DNA from: Piscirickettsiaceae bacterium CG07_land_8_20_14_0_80_44_28
GTDB taxonomy: Bacteria; Pseudomonadota; Gammaproteobacteria; Thiomicrospirales; Thiomicrospiraceae
Length of the DNA stretch: 64,000 nt
Assembly (NCBI GenBank): GCA_002779995.1
Contig: PEWX01000059.1
Location: 31,169 to 95,168, forward strand
Reading direction: 5' to 3'
Positions 21,138-30,644 of the stretch are shown here, piece after piece. The position numbers and the translations under genes were made by a program. Each line of letters starts with the position of its first letter. Within the stretch, counting starts at the first letter, position 1. The notes under the pieces were generated by a model. The model had not been told where the DNA came from, made no database searches, and was given only the letters and a program-made list of their open reading frames with translations.

Positions 21138-22123
21138 TAATCCGACGCCTCACCATCACTGCGGGCAACCCAAATCGGCTGGGCGGTATAGATCACATCC
21201 AGCGATAAATAATCATTGGTTTGCTTGAGTTGCTGATAAAGTCGGTTTCGATAATCATCTTGCTGATTGAGATCAAATGCCGCTTGAGGTTGGAGTTGTA
21301 TATAAGCCTGCACATAAATCATTCTGCCTTCTTGCAACGCTCGCAGTTTGATATCGACGACCGGCACGTCTGCAAACACATCGGAGGTGCGTTGCTGAAG
21401 CTCGGCAAGATGTTCGGCGTTATCGCTACGGCCAATAATTTGCAAACCATTTTCCTTGAGAATTTTTAACGGCATCGGCAACATCATGATAATCAACGCT
21501 AACAGCACGAATGGATCCATATAAGGAACCCATTCATCATACCCTGCCGATTCCATCCAAATCACTGCCAAAAAAGACAACCCGACCGCAACACTTAAAA
21601 TACCCCCGACAATCCAACCCTGTAAGTCTACGGCGATCATCGACGACTGAGCAGTTTGATTCATGCGATACAAAACATAGGCTAATGCAAAATTGATGAC
21701 GGTCGCAAGCACGGAATAGAAAACAGCAATATCGGCTTCAATATGATGGCCCCCCAAAATAATGGCTTTAATAGAGGCATATAAACCCACCAAAATCACC
21801 AATAAAATTAAAATGCCTTTAATAAAGTTCATCACCGGTTCAAAAATGGCATAGCCAAATGGTTGGCTTTGATGCGCTTGTTTTGCCATTAGACTGACGA
21901 CCCGTAGCGTCAATAACCCTGCGACCATATCCACGAAAGGATAAACCGCATCCATTAAAATCGCCTGAGAGCGGGTTAAATAAAAGAACACCAACCCAAA
22001 CACCGCCATAATGAAATCGCCTAGCATAACCAGCTTGATGGCTTTCTTTTCCGTAGTGATCTTTTGTTCGAGTGGAATTTTTGAGTTTGCTGACACAATT
22101 CGCCTCTTATAGCTTAAAAACAC
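21137..22123 (-). CDS. Cation diffusion facilitator family transporter
   Basis: Six TM architecture, MDAVYPFVDMVAG.. pattern of the CDF family. Confidence 0.85.
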   Translation of the reverse strand: MFLSYKRRIVSANSKIPLEQKITTEKKAIKLVMLGDFIMAVFGLVFFYLTRSQAILMDAVYPFVDMVAGLLTLRVVSLMAKQAHQSQPFGYAIFEPVMNFIKGILILLVILVGLYASIKAIILGGHHIEADIAVFYSVLATVINFALAYVLYRMNQTAQSSMIAVDLQGWIVGGILSVAVGLSFLAVIWMESAGYDEWVPYMDPFVLLALIIMMLPMPLKILKENGLQIIGRSDNAEHLAELQQRTSDVFADVPVVDIKLRALQEGRMIYVQAYIQLQPQAAFDLNQQDDYRNRLYQQLKQTNDYLSLDVIYTAQPIWVARSDGEASD

Positions 22124-23342
22124 CGATTTTTCGCTTGCTAACGGGTTTGGCCGATTTGACCAATAACACCATGGCCTCGGTGTGAGCGGTGTTTGGAAAC
22201 ATATCCAATAAGGTTGCTTTTTTCAGCCGATAACCTTGTTGCGTTAATGCTTTTAAATCGCGAATGAGGGTCGCGGTATTACAAGACACATAGACAATGC
22301 GCTCCGGCTTCAATTGTCCTAACACTTTGCTCAATGCAAATGCACCTTGACGCCCCGGATCCAATAACACCCTATCGTACTTCTGTTTGCGGAACCACGT
22401 CAAATCCGTAATGGCTTGAAATAAATCGGCTTTGTAAAAGTGAGCATTATCCAACGAATTAGTGGTGGCGTTTTGCTGTGCCATTTCGACTAATTCCGCA
22501 TCGCCTTCAATGCCAATAACGTGACCTTGTTTTTGATCCAATTGTTGGGCTATGGCTAATGTAAAATTCCCCACCCCACAAAAGGCATCTAAAACCTGAT
22601 GATTCGGCGATAATGCCAACCACTCTAATGCCTGATCAACCATTTGCCGGTTAATTTCAGCATTAACCTGAACAAAGCCGGAAACGGGGAAATTTAAAGT
22701 CAAATCCCCTAAACGATAACAGGGAAGATTTTGTGATGGTTGATCCGACCAAAAAATGCCATTATCCGCTTCAACCACCGTCAGCTCTTTTAATGAACGA
22801 CTGGCTGTGTCTAAGCACTGTTGACGCTTATCGGCCAAACTCTGATTCAAAGACGTCGTTAACATGGGACATTGCTCAATATCCACAACCTCATTCGAGC
22901 CTTTTGCCCGAAAGCCAAGCTTTGCCACTTTATCCGATTTATTACGCCCTAACACCAATCGTGCTCGACGACGATAGCCGACTTCATTGCCATAGATAGG
23001 GGCATCCAACTGGCAATACTTCATATTAACCGCTTTCGCTAAGTCCGTTTGAAACTGTTGCCATTTCCAATAACGTTGCGCGTCAGGCTTTAACGGTAAC
23101 AATTGGCAGCCGCCACACTGCGAATCGTATTGACATAAGGCTTCCCGACGGTCTGAAGAAGCCTGTTCTAACTTGATTATTTCAGCTTCATCATAACGGT
23201 CGTGCTGAGTAACCACCTTAATTAACACCTTATCTCCAGGCACTGCCCCCGTCACAAATACGGTTTTGCCTTGGTCGCGACCAACGCCACGCCCCTCCTG
23301 TGATAGACCTTCAATCATGATTGAAATCGGCGTTTTTGTCAT
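22107..23342 (-). CDS. rlmD: 23S rRNA (uracil1939-C5)-methyltransferase
   Basis: TRAM domain, CQYDSQCGGCQLLPL Fe-S motif, VLDAFCGVGNFTLAIA, YVSCNTATLIRDL. Confidence 0.93.
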   Translation of the reverse strand: MTKTPISIMIEGLSQEGRGVGRDQGKTVFVTGAVPGDKVLIKVVTQHDRYDEAEIIKLEQASSDRREALCQYDSQCGGCQLLPLKPDAQRYWKWQQFQTDLAKAVNMKYCQLDAPIYGNEVGYRRRARLVLGRNKSDKVAKLGFRAKGSNEVVDIEQCPMLTTSLNQSLADKRQQCLDTASRSLKELTVVEADNGIFWSDQPSQNLPCYRLGDLTLNFPVSGFVQVNAEINRQMVDQALEWLALSPNHQVLDAFCGVGNFTLAIAQQLDQKQGHVIGIEGDAELVEMAQQNATTNSLDNAHFYKADLFQAITDLTWFRKQKYDRVLLDPGRQGAFALSKVLGQLKPERIVYVSCNTATLIRDLKALTQQGYRLKKATLLDMFPNTAHTEAMVLLVKSAKPVSKRKIGVFKL

Positions 23343-23344
23343 GG

Positions 23345-24700
23345 TTATTTTCCAATACAAAAAGAGGTAAAAATACGTCCAAGCAGGTCGTCCGAACTAA
23401 ATTGTCCGGTAATTTCTGAAAGGGCTTGTTGTGCTTGCCTTAAATCCTCTGCCAACAACTCACCAGCAGCAAACTGCTGAAGTTGCGTTTGCCCGGTTTC
23501 AACAAAATCCAGTGCGCGTTGGAGTGCATCCAAATGACGTTTTCGCGCCATAAAAACGCCTTCAGCGGTTTGCTGATACCCCATGTCTTTTTTCAAATGG
23601 TCTTTGAGTAAATCCAGGCCGAAATGGTGTTTGGCAGACAGCCAAATCTCGGTTTTGTCGTCCAATTCAACCAGGCCTGGTGATTTTTCGATCAAATCAA
23701 CCTTATTGTGGATCAGCGTAAGGGGCAAATGACTGGGCAATTTGGCTAAAATGGCTTCATCTTCCGGATGGATACTTTCATTGGCTTGTACCACCACCAA
23801 CACTCGATCCGCTTCCTCAAGTGCTGACCAAGCTCTTGCTACACCGATTTGTTCTACCGCATCGGTCGTTTCTCGCAAGCCGGCGGTATCGAGAATATGT
23901 AACGGCAACCCATCGACCTGAATTTCTTCTTTCACGATATCACGCGTGGTGCCGGCAATATCAGTCACAATAGCAGATTCACGACCCGATAAGGCATTCA
24001 ACAAACTGGATTTCCCGGCATTGGGGCGACCCAAAATCACCACCGACATGCCTTCTCGCAATAAGACGCCTTGTTGTGCTGAAGCCAACACCTGATGCAA
24101 CTGCGTTAAAATCGACTGTAATTCGCCCGCGACCTTACCATCAGAGAGGAAATCAATTTCTTCTTCCGGAAAGTCAATCGCCGCTTCAACATATATGCGT
24201 AATTGAATCAGCTGTTCGAGCAAGGTATTCACCTCATTTGAAAACGCGCCTTGCAAAGAGCGCAATGCCGACTTTGCCGCCTGCTGTGAACTGGCATCGA
24301 TTAAATCCGCAATCGCCTCGGCTTGCGCCAGGTCTAATTTATCATTCAGAAATGCTTGCTTGGAAAACTCGCCCGGTTCGGCCAAGCGCGCACCGAGTTG
24401 CACAACGCGCTCTAATAACCACTGCAAAATAACAGGCCCGCCATGGCCTTGTAACTCCAACACATCTTCACCGGTAAAGGAATGGGGATTCGGGAAATAC
24501 AATGCGATCCCTTGATCGAGAACCTGACCTTCGGCTCCTAAAAAATTGCCATAATGCGCATAACGGGGCGCGGGAAGGCATCCCAACACCTGCTTAGCTA
24601 TGTCAGGCACTTTTGCACCTGATACGCGAACAATGCCCACCCCTCCGCGACCGAGGGGCGTGGCGATAGCGGCAATGGTTTCGGTTGTGCTTTTCAACAT
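23345..24700 (-). CDS. mnmE: tRNA uridine-5-carboxymethylaminomethyl modification GTPase
   Basis: [54 protein letters not shown]-terminal FCIGK. Confidence 0.97.
   Translation of the reverse strand: MLKSTTETIAAIATPLGRGGVGIVRVSGAKVPDIAKQVLGCLPAPRYAHYGNFLGAEGQVLDQGIALYFPNPHSFTGEDVLELQGHGGPVILQWLLERVVQLGARLAEPGEFSKQAFLNDKLDLAQAEAIADLIDASSQQAAKSALRSLQGAFSNEVNTLLEQLIQLRIYVEAAIDFPEEEIDFLSDGKVAGELQSILTQLHQVLASAQQGVLLREGMSVVILGRPNAGKSSLLNALSGRESAIVTDIAGTTRDIVKEEIQVDGLPLHILDTAGLRETTDAVEQIGVARAWSALEEADRVLVVVQANESIHPEDEAILAKLPSHLPLTLIHNKVDLIEKSPGLVELDDKTEIWLSAKHHFGLDLLKDHLKKDMGYQQTAEGVFMARKRHLDALQRALDFVETGQTQLQQFAAGELLAEDLRQAQQALSEITGQFSSDDLLGRIFTSFCIGK
23670..23681. repeat. ACCAGGCCTGGT palindrome (in mnmE)
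   Basis: ttcaACCAGGCCTGGTgatttttcg. Confidence 0.9.
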
Positions 24701-24729
24701 AAAAATTCTCAATCAGGTTCTGTTAAAGC

Positions 24730-24755
24730 AAAAAACGCCCTGAAACGGGCGCTTT
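24730..24755 (-). terminator. Rho-independent terminator (minus strand)
   Basis: Minus strand GCGCCCGTTTCAGGGCGTTTTTT: CGCCC/GGGCG stem followed by T-run, downstream of the 126-aa ORF. Confidence 0.7.
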
Positions 24756-24789
24756 GAATATCACACAAGTCAATGGATTTCGACTAAAA

Positions 24790-25116
24790 CTAAGCGACAA
24801 CTTGGTAAGTTTGTAGCTTCATATCAGACACAAAGTTTTTTTCCATCAGCGCTTGCTGCGTTTTTTCCAATTTCTTTTTCGAGGTAAATGTCATTTCTTC
24901 GGCTTCATCATTTACCTTAAAAGACAAGACATACAAAGAGCGTGTCTCCACTTCCGGTTGGCTGTTAACTGTATTTTGTGCTTTATTTTCAGAAGCAATG
25001 GGCAAATAGCCCTCTGAGGTTTTATAACAGATTGGCGTCATGCCATCGGCAACTAAAAATTCAACCTTGCCGTACAGCGGATGATCTTTACCCAATTTTT
25101 GATAGGTTAATTGCAT
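24790..25116 (-). CDS. Hypothetical protein between yidC and mnmE
   Basis: ORF with internal start MQLTYQKLGKDHPLYGKVEF preceded by GGAAGGAAAAA-like RBS; no family recognised. Confidence 0.6.
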   Translation of the reverse strand: MQLTYQKLGKDHPLYGKVEFLVADGMTPICYKTSEGYLPIASENKAQNTVNSQPEVETRSLYVLSFKVNDEAEEMTFTSKKKLEKTQQALMEKNFVSDMKLQTYQVVA

Positions 25117-25180
25117 GAATTTTTCCTTCCCAAATAAACGATATGCCCCTGCCGGTTTTAGCACCGGCAAGAGATGCTAA

Positions 25181-26842
25181 TTATTTTTCTTCACCTGCTG
25201 CAATTTTTTGAGTGATATACCATTGTTGTGCAACAGACAAGATATTGTTGACCACCCAGTAAAGCACCAAACCGGCAGGGAAGAACATAAAGAAAACCGT
25301 GAAGATAAAAGGTAAGAACTTCATTACCTTCTGTTGCATTTCATCCATCATGGCCGATGGGTTTAACTTCTGTTGTACCCACATTGAAATCCCCATCAGT
25401 ACCGGCAAAATATAATAAGGGTCTTTAGCCGACAAATCTTGAATCCACAACATCCAAGGGGCTTGGCGCATTTCTGCCGAATAAAGCAATACCCAGTACA
25501 AAGCAATAAACACCGGCATTTGGACTAAAATCGGTAAACAGCCACCTAACGGATTGATTTTTTCCTCTTTATAGAGCTTCATCATTTTTTGTTGGAAAAT
25601 GACCTTATCATCGCCGTAATTTTCTTTAAGCTGCTTTAATTTCGGCTGGAATTTTTTCAACCTGGCCATTGACCGATAGGAGGTTTCAGACAATTTATAG
25701 AATAACAGTTTGATTAAAACCGTTAATAAGATAATCGACCAACCCCAGTTTCCAATAAATGAATGGATTTGTTCCAACACCCAAAAGATCGGTTTGGCAA
25801 TCAAGGTTAGGATGCCATAATCCACCGTTAATTCTAATCCCGGGGCGATGGCTTCGAGTTTATCTTGAATAATCGGCCCAATATACAAAGAAGTCGTTAA
25901 AACACCGGTTTGTCCTGCGGGGATGGTTTTGACAGGCTCAACGACGCCCGCAGTATAATTTCCTTCTCCCACGGGTTTGGCATAAAAACGATTCTGGGTT
26001 GACTGATCGGGAATCACCGCAGACATAAAATAATGCTGAATCATCGCAGCCCAACCACCCGTCGTTTGATAACCGGCTACGGGTTGCTTTTGTAGATCAT
26101 CAAATGCGTGCTTATTATATTTACTCTCTGCTAAGCCATCATAAAGAACAGGGCCCGTATAGGTATACATCATGGCATTGTGTTCCGGGTCATATGCATT
26201 ACGCACCAATTGCGAATAAAGACTACCCGCCCACTCCTTATCCGTTTGGTTTTCGACCTGATATTCCAAGCCAACAAGATAGTCGCCTTTTTTAAAGGTA
26301 TAGGTTTTAGTGACTTTAACACCGTCTTCCACCCAGGTTAACGGTACCGACAACTGGTTAGCCGTCATCACATATTCACGTTGCTTTGCCTGATATAACG
26401 ATTTATGGGTCGGTGCCGGCAAAACTGCTTTAGACTGTAAAGCCAAACCGTTTTGCGCAACATACAGCATCTGCCCCTCATCCCCCATTAAATGGAATGG
26501 CTGAGAACGGTCTGCACTGGCAGCATACTGCAACAACTTAACATCGCGAATATCGCCCCCCTGAGTATCGATGGTGACTTCCAACACATCCGTTTTAATG
26601 GTAATACGTTGGCCTTTAGCGATTTGCGATTTGGCAACCGGAACCTCTTGTGTCGTTAAATAAGCAGAAGGAACCTCTTCGTCCACCACGGCAGGAACAT
26701 CCTGTAAATTAGATGTCTGGCCTTCCACTTGTGGTTGCACAGCTGGTGGCTGAGTATTTTTATGCTGAAACTGTGTCCATTGTAACCATATCCACAGTAA
26801 CGTAAATGCCAGTGCTAACCACCAAAAAGATCTCATATTCAT
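25181..26842 (-). CDS. yidC: Membrane protein insertase
   Basis: NMRSFWWLALAFTLLWIWLQW, KKFQPKLKQLKENYGDDK, NPLGGCLPILVQMPVFIALYWVL. Confidence 0.97.
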   Translation of the reverse strand: MNMRSFWWLALAFTLLWIWLQWTQFQHKNTQPPAVQPQVEGQTSNLQDVPAVVDEEVPSAYLTTQEVPVAKSQIAKGQRITIKTDVLEVTIDTQGGDIRDVKLLQYAASADRSQPFHLMGDEGQMLYVAQNGLALQSKAVLPAPTHKSLYQAKQREYVMTANQLSVPLTWVEDGVKVTKTYTFKKGDYLVGLEYQVENQTDKEWAGSLYSQLVRNAYDPEHNAMMYTYTGPVLYDGLAESKYNKHAFDDLQKQPVAGYQTTGGWAAMIQHYFMSAVIPDQSTQNRFYAKPVGEGNYTAGVVEPVKTIPAGQTGVLTTSLYIGPIIQDKLEAIAPGLELTVDYGILTLIAKPIFWVLEQIHSFIGNWGWSIILLTVLIKLLFYKLSETSYRSMARLKKFQPKLKQLKENYGDDKVIFQQKMMKLYKEEKINPLGGCLPILVQMPVFIALYWVLLYSAEMRQAPWMLWIQDLSAKDPYYILPVLMGISMWVQQKLNPSAMMDEMQQKVMKFLPFIFTVFFMFFPAGLVLYWVVNNILSVAQQWYITQKIAAGEEK

Positions 26843-26920
26843 TTGTACAGCTTTCCTATACTTTTCAAAAATAATGACACAAAACGACTAAATTGAGCCC
26901 ACTCTTTCACTTAAAACGCT

Positions 26921-27364
26921 TCATTGCACCTTAATCTCACGCTTCTTCAGCTGTCGAATCAGGTGTTCAAAACTTTTACGCAGGGTTTCATTATCAACCT
27001 CTTGCATACCACGACGGCCTAAAACGACAATATCATACCCGCTTAACGCTTGTTTATGTTGACGAAATGTTTCTCTCGCCAGTCTTTTTACCCGATTACG
27101 CCAAACCGATTTGGCCAATTGCTTTTTTGCAATGGCTAATCCAAGTCTAGGGAAGGCTTGATGATTGGCTCGTACAATAAACGTCCAGTGACGATTAGAA
27201 AACTTTTGAGCTTTTTCAAACACAAACTGAAATTGTTTTGGAGAAAGAAGACGAAAAGATTTGGAGAATTGAGCATTTTCAAGAGATTGGGGCGCTAAAT
27301 GCCCCTTACTCAGGGTAAGGGAGTCATTTAGCCCATCAGAAAGTTGTTGTAAGTCGCGGCCCAT
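26921..27364 (-). CDS. rnpA: Ribonuclease P protein component
   Basis: RLLSPKQFQFVFEKAQKFSNRHW, LGLAIAKKQLAKSVWRNRVKRLARETFR. Confidence 0.95.
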   Translation of the reverse strand: MGRDLQQLSDGLNDSLTLSKGHLAPQSLENAQFSKSFRLLSPKQFQFVFEKAQKFSNRHWTFIVRANHQAFPRLGLAIAKKQLAKSVWRNRVKRLARETFRQHKQALSGYDIVVLGRRGMQEVDNETLRKSFEHLIRQLKKREIKVQ

Positions 27365-27377
27365 AAAAAGACACGAC

Positions 27378-27512
27378 TTAAACTGCTAAGCGCTTACGCC
27401 CTTTCGCACGACGAGCCGCAAGAATTTTACGACCGTTTTTAGTTGCCATACGAGCACGAAAGCCGTGAGTACGAGCACGCTTAATCACACTGGGTTGAAA
27501 TGTACGTTTCAT
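27378..27512 (-). CDS. rpmH: 50S ribosomal protein L34 (below the ORF-track size cutoff)
   Basis: Hand translation [44 protein letters not shown]. Confidence 0.97.
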   Translation of the reverse strand: MKRTFQPSVIKRARTHGFRARMATKNGRKILAARRAKGRKRLAV

Positions 27513-27644
27513 GAGTTCAATCCTATTAAACTAAGACCCAAAATATGAAAAAAATTGAGGCCTATAAAAAAAATGACTTCTTTCAAAAGAATCGCGCATT
27601 CTAACGGAAACTCACTTAAATAACAACCACTGCCCTCAGAATCT

Positions 27645-28520
27645 TTAATAAAAACTTTGTCGCCCCTGTTCTTCCATACAACGCCTCACAATTGATTGTT
27701 TAAGGACAACAGCATCTAAGCCAATGCGGCCAATCCGAATCGCATCCAATAAAGCATGAGGTTCCAGATGAAGTTTCTCTGCCAGCTCAATCAAATCAAT
27801 ATATTCCAACTCCGCCTTCAAGTCGTCGGTATTGGTGGTCGATTCCAGTGCATTGATTAAATCACGGGTATCTTGTATGAGCGATGCCGGATTAAATTTG
27901 ACAGTATGGTCATCAATTTTGACCAATTTAAACTTGACGAATATTTCCAACAGTTTATGACAGCCACTGGAGGATATGCCCATAATATCGTGACTATATC
28001 GAACAATTTCCCGCATCCCAATTGTCACAGTTTGATTATCAACTTCGCTTAAGGCATCCAACGCTTCTGAGCCTTCTTTCTGTGACAGCGCCTGATACAG
28101 TAATTTCATCAGATTGGCCATTGACATCACAGGGGTTATTGTCGAAGACTTGTCCAACACAAACTGGTTCAGTTTCGTAACTCTTTTGATTAATGAATTG
28201 ATAATCACCCGAAACAACGGTGGCAAGTCAGCAATAATATTTTCAACTTGTTTTCGGTCAATTTCATAAACCTCAGTAGCGGTTTCTGCTGTCGCTGAAG
28301 CGACCCGAGGATTGGCAGAAATAACCGACATCTCACCAAAACAAGCCCCTTTGTTTAATACCGCTAAGGTCACAACTTTCTCACCACTTTGCGTGGTTAT
28401 TTTGATAGAACCTTCTTTAATAATATAAACCTTATCGCCCTGGGTTCCTTCTTTAAAAATAACTTGGCCAGGTAAATACGGCTTGATTAAAGGCGCTTGT
28501 TTTTTTGACTTCATGGGCAT
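27645..28520 (-). CDS. Crp/Fnr-type cyclic nucleotide-binding protein
   Basis: PGQVIFKEGTQGDKVYIIKEGSIKI..GACFGEMSVI; C-terminal half lacks an obvious canonical HTH signature. Confidence 0.8.
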   Translation of the reverse strand: MPMKSKKQAPLIKPYLPGQVIFKEGTQGDKVYIIKEGSIKITTQSGEKVVTLAVLNKGACFGEMSVISANPRVASATAETATEVYEIDRKQVENIIADLPPLFRVIINSLIKRVTKLNQFVLDKSSTITPVMSMANLMKLLYQALSQKEGSEALDALSEVDNQTVTIGMREIVRYSHDIMGISSSGCHKLLEIFVKFKLVKIDDHTVKFNPASLIQDTRDLINALESTTNTDDLKAELEYIDLIELAEKLHLEPHALLDAIRIGRIGLDAVVLKQSIVRRCMEEQGRQSFY

Positions 28521-28643
28521 CTATTCCATCAATACATTGGTTCGCGCAGTGGCTTGGGCACGAAAATTTACAAGGGTTAAATTGTGCCACAAATTAAAGA
28601 AATTGACGAATTAATTACCATCATGTACCTCGATTAACCCGGT

Positions 28644-28955
28644 TCACTCAAATATAACCAATTTATCCTTAAAATCCTGAATCTTACCGGATTGAATACA
28701 AATGCCCTCTTCTTCAAGTAATCTTTGCTTTTGCTGCTGACCCATTACATAACCCCCTAAACGACCATCGGCATTGACTACACGATGACACGGAACCTCT
28801 ATTGGATTCGGGTTTTGATTCATCGCGCGACCCACTGCTTGATAAGCCTTGGTTCCCAATGCCTCGGCAAGAGCTTTATAAGTCGTGACCCTACCTGCCG
28901 GAACCTGAGATAACAAACCATAACAATGACAATAAAAAGACGTTTTCTGGTACAT
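28644..28955 (-). CDS. MGMT-family (Ogt C-terminal domain) protein
   Basis: PAGRVTTYKALAEALG, VPCHRVVNADGRLGGY with Cys retained; no N-terminal Ada domain. Confidence 0.88.
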   Translation of the reverse strand: MYQKTSFYCHCYGLLSQVPAGRVTTYKALAEALGTKAYQAVGRAMNQNPNPIEVPCHRVVNADGRLGGYVMGQQQKQRLLEEEGICIQSGKIQDFKDKLVIFE

Positions 28956-29081
28956 TAAAATAACTTTCCTTAAAGCGGTATGCTTTTCATTCTAATCCAC
29001 TGTTTTTCAACCAACTTACATGCTTTCAGGGTAGTATATCAAGCAACTACTATACGAGTGCGTTAAACTTCTTTAAGGTCA

Positions 29082-29111
29082 TTGACAGACTTATCTAAAC
29101 TCGATTAGGAT
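29082..29111 (+). promoter_or_regulatory. Candidate sigma70 promoter of the EncFtn-like gene
   Basis: TTGACA (29082-29087) - 18 bp - TAGGAT (29106-29111). Confidence 0.45.
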
Positions 29112-29149
29112 GCTTGTATAGTGATTTAAATAGTTAAAGGAGAAATTGA

Positions 29150-29437
29150 ATGTCAAATGAAGGTTATCATGAGCCCATTAATGAACTCTCTGATGAAACC
29201 AGAGACATGCATAGAGCCATTACATCGCTTATGGAAGAACTTGAGGCTGTTGATTGGTACAATCAGAGAGTGGATGCCTGTAAAAATGAAGCATTAAAGG
29301 CCATTCTTGCACATAATCGAGATGAAGAAAAGGAACATGCGGCTATGTTGCTTGAATGGGTTCGCCGACAAGACCCTAGCTTCAATAAAGAGCTCAAAGA
29401 ATACCTGTTTACCGATAAAGAAATTTCTCACCCATAA
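29150..29437 (+). CDS. Encapsulated-ferritin (EncFtn)-like protein
   Basis: MEELEAVDWYNQRVDACKNEALKAILAHNRDEEKEHAAMLLEWVRR with the EE / WY / EExxH positions of EncFtn. Confidence 0.88.
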   Translation: MSNEGYHEPINELSDETRDMHRAITSLMEELEAVDWYNQRVDACKNEALKAILAHNRDEEKEHAAMLLEWVRRQDPSFNKELKEYLFTDKEISHP

Positions 29438-29510
29438 AGAAACTGACGGGTAAAACAACTTGATTTTTTCTTAAACCCTGTAAACAGTCCGCACAAACTA
29501 TTCGTTTTAA

Positions 29511-29535
29511 AAAAACCCGCAAATTGCGGGTTTTT
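29511..29535. terminator. Bidirectional Rho-independent terminator
   Basis: AAAAACCCGC-AAATT-GCGGGTTTTT between the convergent EncFtn-like and soxD genes. Confidence 0.85.
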
Positions 29536-29558
29536 ATTAAACATGATACCTTTTAGGA

Positions 29559-30644
29559 TTACATTCCTGCGTGACCGACCCCTGGAGGATCTTCATGTAA
29601 TCGTTGTGGTACATTGTACTGTAAGCTGCCATCAGGTAATTTACGCGCTTGCACATAATCATGCACATCCCCTTTACCATTCCCAACTTGAGAATCAGGA
29701 CAGTTATTCATACAACGTTCGTTGTGCACAACTGGACGATGGTCACAGAAGAAGTTGCCTTGATTCTTCATATAACGGTTTTGCTTCATCAACAATTCCG
29801 AGTTATAGAAGGTGTCATAGTCCAACTCAATGGGCTGACCATCTTCATCAAAACCAACTGGGATATAGTTTGATTGCATAATATAACCAGTAATCCCCAT
29901 ATACCCTTTATCGCCAATAAACGGTGCATTAGGCGTCCAATAAGGCATGGTACGACGAATATAATCGAAGAAGGTAACCGCATAAGGCCAGTAGTTTCCA
30001 ACCGTTTTCATCGGTGCTGGATCGCGGAAGTCCGACGCCACCAAGTTTTGATCAACGGCTAAAGGTAAATACCCTTTTGCGCCTTCACCAAACTCACCAT
30101 GACACATAGCACAAAATTGCACATAAACTTTAGACCCTTCATCCACGGTCATCCCAACAGATGGATCCGGCAAGCCTTTGCCATCACCATCAACGGTGAT
30201 ATTCCATTTTTCCAAAGCGGCTTCAGCGATAGGCGTACCAAACCCATTGGCAACAAAGTCCGCGTCATTGTAATAGTTTTTCGCAACACTATCGTGAACC
30301 TCTACAAAGGCTGCTGGAACCTTACATTGCGCATTACCATGGTTACCACCATCAATACTGTCATCGACTTCAAACGAATAAGGGTTTGCAGGATCTAACT
30401 TCCCTTTTAATCCCGCACGGCCATGCATTGCATCTTTACCTAAAATCGTTTCAATCACTTTTGCATCTAGGTATTTGCCATCCGCATTTTTGATAATTTC
30501 GACATAGTTAGAGGCATATAGGCCATCTTTTTTAGCAACCACTTCTTTATTAGAATCTGGGCTACCGCTCATTGCAATCGCCGTTGCCGAGGTTAAGGCA
30601 AGGGCTGTTGCTAGTATTGTTTGTTTAGTACTGAACATTTTCAA
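29559..30644 (-). CDS. soxD: SoxD-like c-type cytochrome subunit of sulfur dehydrogenase
   Basis: Signal peptide, heme motif CAMCH, directly downstream of soxC with 20-nt overlap. Confidence 0.82.
   Translation of the reverse strand: MKMFSTKQTILATALALTSATAIAMSGSPDSNKEVVAKKDGLYASNYVEIIKNADGKYLDAKVIETILGKDAMHGRAGLKGKLDPANPYSFEVDDSIDGGNHGNAQCKVPAAFVEVHDSVAKNYYNDADFVANGFGTPIAEAALEKWNITVDGDGKGLPDPSVGMTVDEGSKVYVQFCAMCHGEFGEGAKGYLPLAVDQNLVASDFRDPAPMKTVGNYWPYAVTFFDYIRRTMPYWTPNAPFIGDKGYMGITGYIMQSNYIPVGFDEDGQPIELDYDTFYNSELLMKQNRYMKNQGNFFCDHRPVVHNERCMNNCPDSQVGNGKGDVHDYVQARKLPDGSLQYNVPQRLHEDPPGVGHAGM

Noticed and set aside
27558-27563. Other AGGCCT sites (e.g. 6718, 27558, 37546, 41371, 42921, 63346) as members of the palindrome family
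   Set aside because: They lack the flanking CC/GG needed for CCAGGCCTGG; consistent with chance StuI hexamers.
27513-27644. Possible oriC beside rpmH
   Set aside because: No dnaA, no convincing TTATCCACA cluster; gap too short and the neighbour is a Crp-like gene.
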